NCBI GenBank assembly: GCA_903819815.1
Contig: CAIJFC010000296.1
Coordinates: forward strand, 1 to 8,019
DNA length: 8,019 bases
Direction of reading: 5' to 3'
DNA from: an uncultured Bacteroidota bacterium
GTDB taxonomy: Bacteria; Bacteroidota; Bacteroidia; Flavobacteriales; Flavobacteriaceae
Both the position numbers and the translations under genes were made by a program. The first letter of the stretch is position 1. Each line of letters opens with the position of its first letter. The notes beneath the pieces are model-generated. The model was not told where the DNA came from. It was given only the letters and a program-made list of their open reading frames with translations, and did not search any database. Below, one piece after another: positions 5,828 to 8,019 of the stretch.

Positions 5828-8019
5828 ATGAAATACAATCCTAACGAAGTAGAATCAAAATGGCAAAAATACTGGTTTGAACACCAAACATTTGCTGCAA
5901 AAAATCAATCAGACAAACCAAAATACTATGTTTTGGACATGTTTCCTTATCCATCAGGAGCAGGATTGCACGTAGGTCACCCGCTGGGATACATCGCTTC
6001 CGATATTTATGCCCGTTTCAAACGCCACAAAGGGTTCAATGTTTTACATCCGCAAGGCTACGATAGTTTTGGATTACCGGCCGAACAATATGCAATTCAA
6101 ACGGGGCAACATCCTGATAAAACCACCAAAGAAAACATAGCAAGATACCGCGAACAACTTGACAAAATCGGATTTTCATTCGATTGGTCTCGGGAAGTTC
6201 GAACTTCAAATGCGGATTATTACAAACATACACAATGGATTTTTATTCAATTGTTCAACTCTTGGTACAATAAAAATTCTGACAAAGCAGAAGACATTGC
6301 AACCTTAATTTCTATTTTCGAAAAAGAAGGAAATGCTCCCGAAACTTCGGGATTAAATGCCGTTTGTGACGATGTAATTCAAGAATTTTCTGCATCGCAA
6401 TGGAACTCTTTTTCATCAGATGAGCAACAAAAAATTCTTTTACAATACCGATTAACTTATCTCGCCGAAACAGAAGTCAATTGGTGTCCCGGTTTAGGAA
6501 CTGTTTTGGCAAATGATGAAATTGTAAATGGCGTTTCTGAACGTGGCGGACATACCGTTATTCGAAAAAAAATGACCCAATGGAGCATGCGAATTTCGGC
6601 TTATGCTGAACGTTTGTTGCAAGGTTTAAATGATATCGATTGGAGCGAAAGCATTAAAGAAAGCCAACGAAATTGGATTGGAAAATCGGTGGGAGCGATG
6701 GTTTCATTTAAAGTCGAAAGTCAAAAGTCGAAAGTCGAAAGTGAGCAACAATATATAGACGTATTTACGACAAGACCCGACACCATTTTCGGAGTTACAT
6801 TTATGACCTTGGCACCCGAACATGAATTGGTTTCCCAAATAACAACTCCAGAGCAAAAAGTAGCTGTTGAAGCCTATATTGAAAAAACAGCAAAGCGTTC
6901 CGAGCGCGAAAGAATGGCAGATGTAAAAACCATTTCTGGAGTTTTTACTGGCGCTTATGCCGAACATCCTTTTTCAAAAGAACCAATTCCGGTTTGGATT
7001 GGCGATTATGTTCTTGCTGGATATGGAACGGGTGCCGTAATGGCGGTTCCTTGTGGAGACGAAAGAGATTATGCGTTTGCCAATTTCTTTAAAGGTCAAA
7101 ACGGAATGCCAGCAATCAAGAATATTTTTAACAATGTTGATATTTCAAAAGAAGCATACGGCTCTAAAGACAATGTGGTTATTGCCAATTCAGATTTCCT
7201 AAATGGGATGAATTATAAGCAAGCAACTAAGAAAGTCATTGAAGAATTAGAAAAAATAAACCAAGGAAAAGGCAAAATCAATTATCGCTTGCGTGATGCT
7301 GTTTTTTCTCGTCAACGTTATTGGGGCGAGCCTTTCCCAGTATATTATGTAAATGGCTTACCGCAAATGATTGACTTCAAACACTTGCCAATTGCGTTGC
7401 CAGAAGTCGAAAAATATTTACCAACAGAAGACGGGCAACCACCATTAGGGAACGCTCCAGTTTGGGCTTGGGACACCATAAATAATAAAGTAGTTGACAC
7501 AAAATCAATCAACAATAAAACGATTTTTCCACTTGAATTGAATACGATGCCAGGATGGGCGGGAAGTTCGTGGTATTGGATGCGGTATATGGATGCGCAC
7601 AATGAAGGGGAATTTGCATCAGCGGAAGCTTTGAAATATTGGCAAAATGTTGATTTATACATTGGCGGAAGCGAACATGCCACTGGCCATTTATTGTATT
7701 CACGTTTTTGGAATAAATTTCTAAAAGATAAAGGTTTTGCGCCCACCGAAGAACCGTTCAAAAAACTGATTAATCAAGGAATGATTTTGGGAATGAGTGC
7801 TTTTGTTTATAGAGAAGAAGGCACCAATACGTTTTATACAAAAAGCAAGATTGAGGGCTTAAATACTCAAGCACTTCACGTTGATGTTTCTTTAGTAAAC
7901 ACCTCTGATGAATTGGATATTGAGGCATTCAAAAACTCAAGAGAGGAATACAAAGACGCAGTTTTCATTACTGAAGAAAATGGGAAATATATTGTTGGTC
8001 GCGAAGTTGAAAAAATGTC
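5828..8019 (+). CDS. leuS: Leucyl-tRNA synthetase (partial, 3' end outside window)
   Basis: 730 complete codons without a stop or frame break, running off the right edge. It is the class Ia enzyme that charges tRNA-Leu and edits mischarged products. The start gives MKYNPNEVESKWQKYW, typical of LeuRS. The HIGH motif is HVGH at 48-51, after FPYPSGAGL. A roughly 60-residue insert relative to E. coli lies at about 147-207, before NWCPG (218-222). The zinc-site cysteines of the E. coli enzyme are absent near GVSERGGH (235-242). The CP1 editing domain has TTRPDT (314-319) and GTGAVMAVP (400-408), followed by CGDERD with the conserved Asp (Asp414). The catalytic core resumes at RQRYWGEPFPVYY, then MPGWAGSSWYWMRYMD and DLYIGGSEHATGHLLYSRF. 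The window cuts inside KMSKS (Lys729-Met730). A repeat-derived loop sits at about 295-306. Confidence 0.98.
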   Translation, partial: MKYNPNEVESKWQKYWFEHQTFAAKNQSDKPKYYVLDMFPYPSGAGLHVGHPLGYIASDIYARFKRHKGFNVLHPQGYDSFGLPAEQYAIQTGQHPDKTTKENIARYREQLDKIGFSFDWSREVRTSNADYYKHTQWIFIQLFNSWYNKNSDKAEDIATLISIFEKEGNAPETSGLNAVCDDVIQEFSASQWNSFSSDEQQKILLQYRLTYLAETEVNWCPGLGTVLANDEIVNGVSERGGHTVIRKKMTQWSMRISAYAERLLQGLNDIDWSESIKESQRNWIGKSVGAMVSFKVESQKSKVESEQQYIDVFTTRPDTIFGVTFMTLAPEHELVSQITTPEQKVAVEAYIEKTAKRSERERMADVKTISGVFTGAYAEHPFSKEPIPVWIGDYVLAGYGTGAVMAVPCGDERDYAFANFFKGQNGMPAIKNIFNNVDISKEAYGSKDNVVIANSDFLNGMNYKQATKKVIEELEKINQGKGKINYRLRDAVFSRQRYWGEPFPVYYVNGLPQMIDFKHLPIALPEVEKYLPTEDGQPPLGNAPVWAWDTINNKVVDTKSINNKTIFPLELNTMPGWAGSSWYWMRYMDAHNEGEFASAEALKYWQNVDLYIGGSEHATGHLLYSRFWNKFLKDKGFAPTEEPFKKLINQGMILGMSAFVYREEGTNTFYTKSKIEGLNTQALHVDVSLVNTSDELDIEAFKNSREEYKDAVFITEENGKYIVGREVEKM
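6710..6744 (+). repeat. Five tandem 7-bp repeats (AAAGTCG/A) inside leuS
   Basis: Five head-to-tail heptamers are present: AAAGTCG, AAAGTCA, AAAGTCG, AAAGTCG and AAAGTGA, the last diverged at one or two bases. Because 7 is not a multiple of 3, the array is read in all three phases and encodes a KVESQKSKVESE-like stretch (residues about 295-306) at the start of the LeuRS editing domain, just before the strand leading to TTRPDT. On the other strand it reads as GACTTTC-type repeats, a sequence class that, from memory, recurs in Flavobacterium intergenic regions. The reading frame stays open on both sides. Confidence 0.9.

Noticed and set aside
6036..7761. Open frames on the - strand opposite leuS (6036-6233, 6704-6967, 7345-7761, 7509-7703)
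   Set aside because: They are antisense to a well-conserved leuS reading frame, have cysteine- and histidine-rich non-protein-like composition, and match no family. They are shadows of leuS.

Overview
The window looks like a chromosomal housekeeping segment from a Flavobacterium-type member of the Bacteroidota (family Flavobacteriaceae). The base composition is strongly AT-rich and there are no clear Shine-Dalgarno sequences. Matches to the Bacteroidota -7 promoter motif TAnnTTTG lie upstream of three transcription units. A DUF3098 gene sits between ftsX and uppP, and the LeuRS lacks the usual zinc-site cysteines and carries a long insert. The assignment rests on reading the proteins by eye, without any database search.

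Layout, left to right. (1) Bases 1-11 are probably the last codons of rplU, followed by rpmA (ribosomal protein L27, + strand) and a strong hairpin terminator at 321-351. (2) On the - strand, pyrH (UMP kinase) is followed by frr (ribosome recycling factor); the unit runs towards rpmA and appears to share its terminator. (3) A + strand gene encodes a thioredoxin-fold protein with a single cysteine (WCGD instead of CxxC). It starts divergently from pyrH, and its 3' end overlaps the next gene by 15 bp. (4) A tight - strand block reads ftsX, DUF3098 membrane protein, uppP, truB, and a small secreted or outer-membrane protein. Several junctions touch or overlap, which suggests one operon. (5) Divergent from ftsX, leuS (leucyl-tRNA synthetase, + strand) fills the rest of the window and is cut inside its KMSKS signature.

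Functionally the window mixes translation (L27, RRF, LeuRS, TruB), nucleotide supply (PyrH) and envelope or division work (FtsX, UppP, the DUF3098 protein, the secreted barrel-like protein). No stretch over 300 bases lacks a gene. The gaps are 296-392, 957-992, 1701-1866, 4726-4796 and 5673-5827.

I see no phage, transposase, CRISPR array, toxin-antitoxin pair, defence system or RNA gene, and no convincing undescribed system. The most interesting signal is an array of five 7-bp repeats (AAAGTCR-like) inside leuS that is translated into a lysine/serine/glutamate-rich loop next to the editing domain. Next are the cysteine-poor thioredoxin-like protein and the conserved-looking FtsX/DUF3098/UppP grouping.
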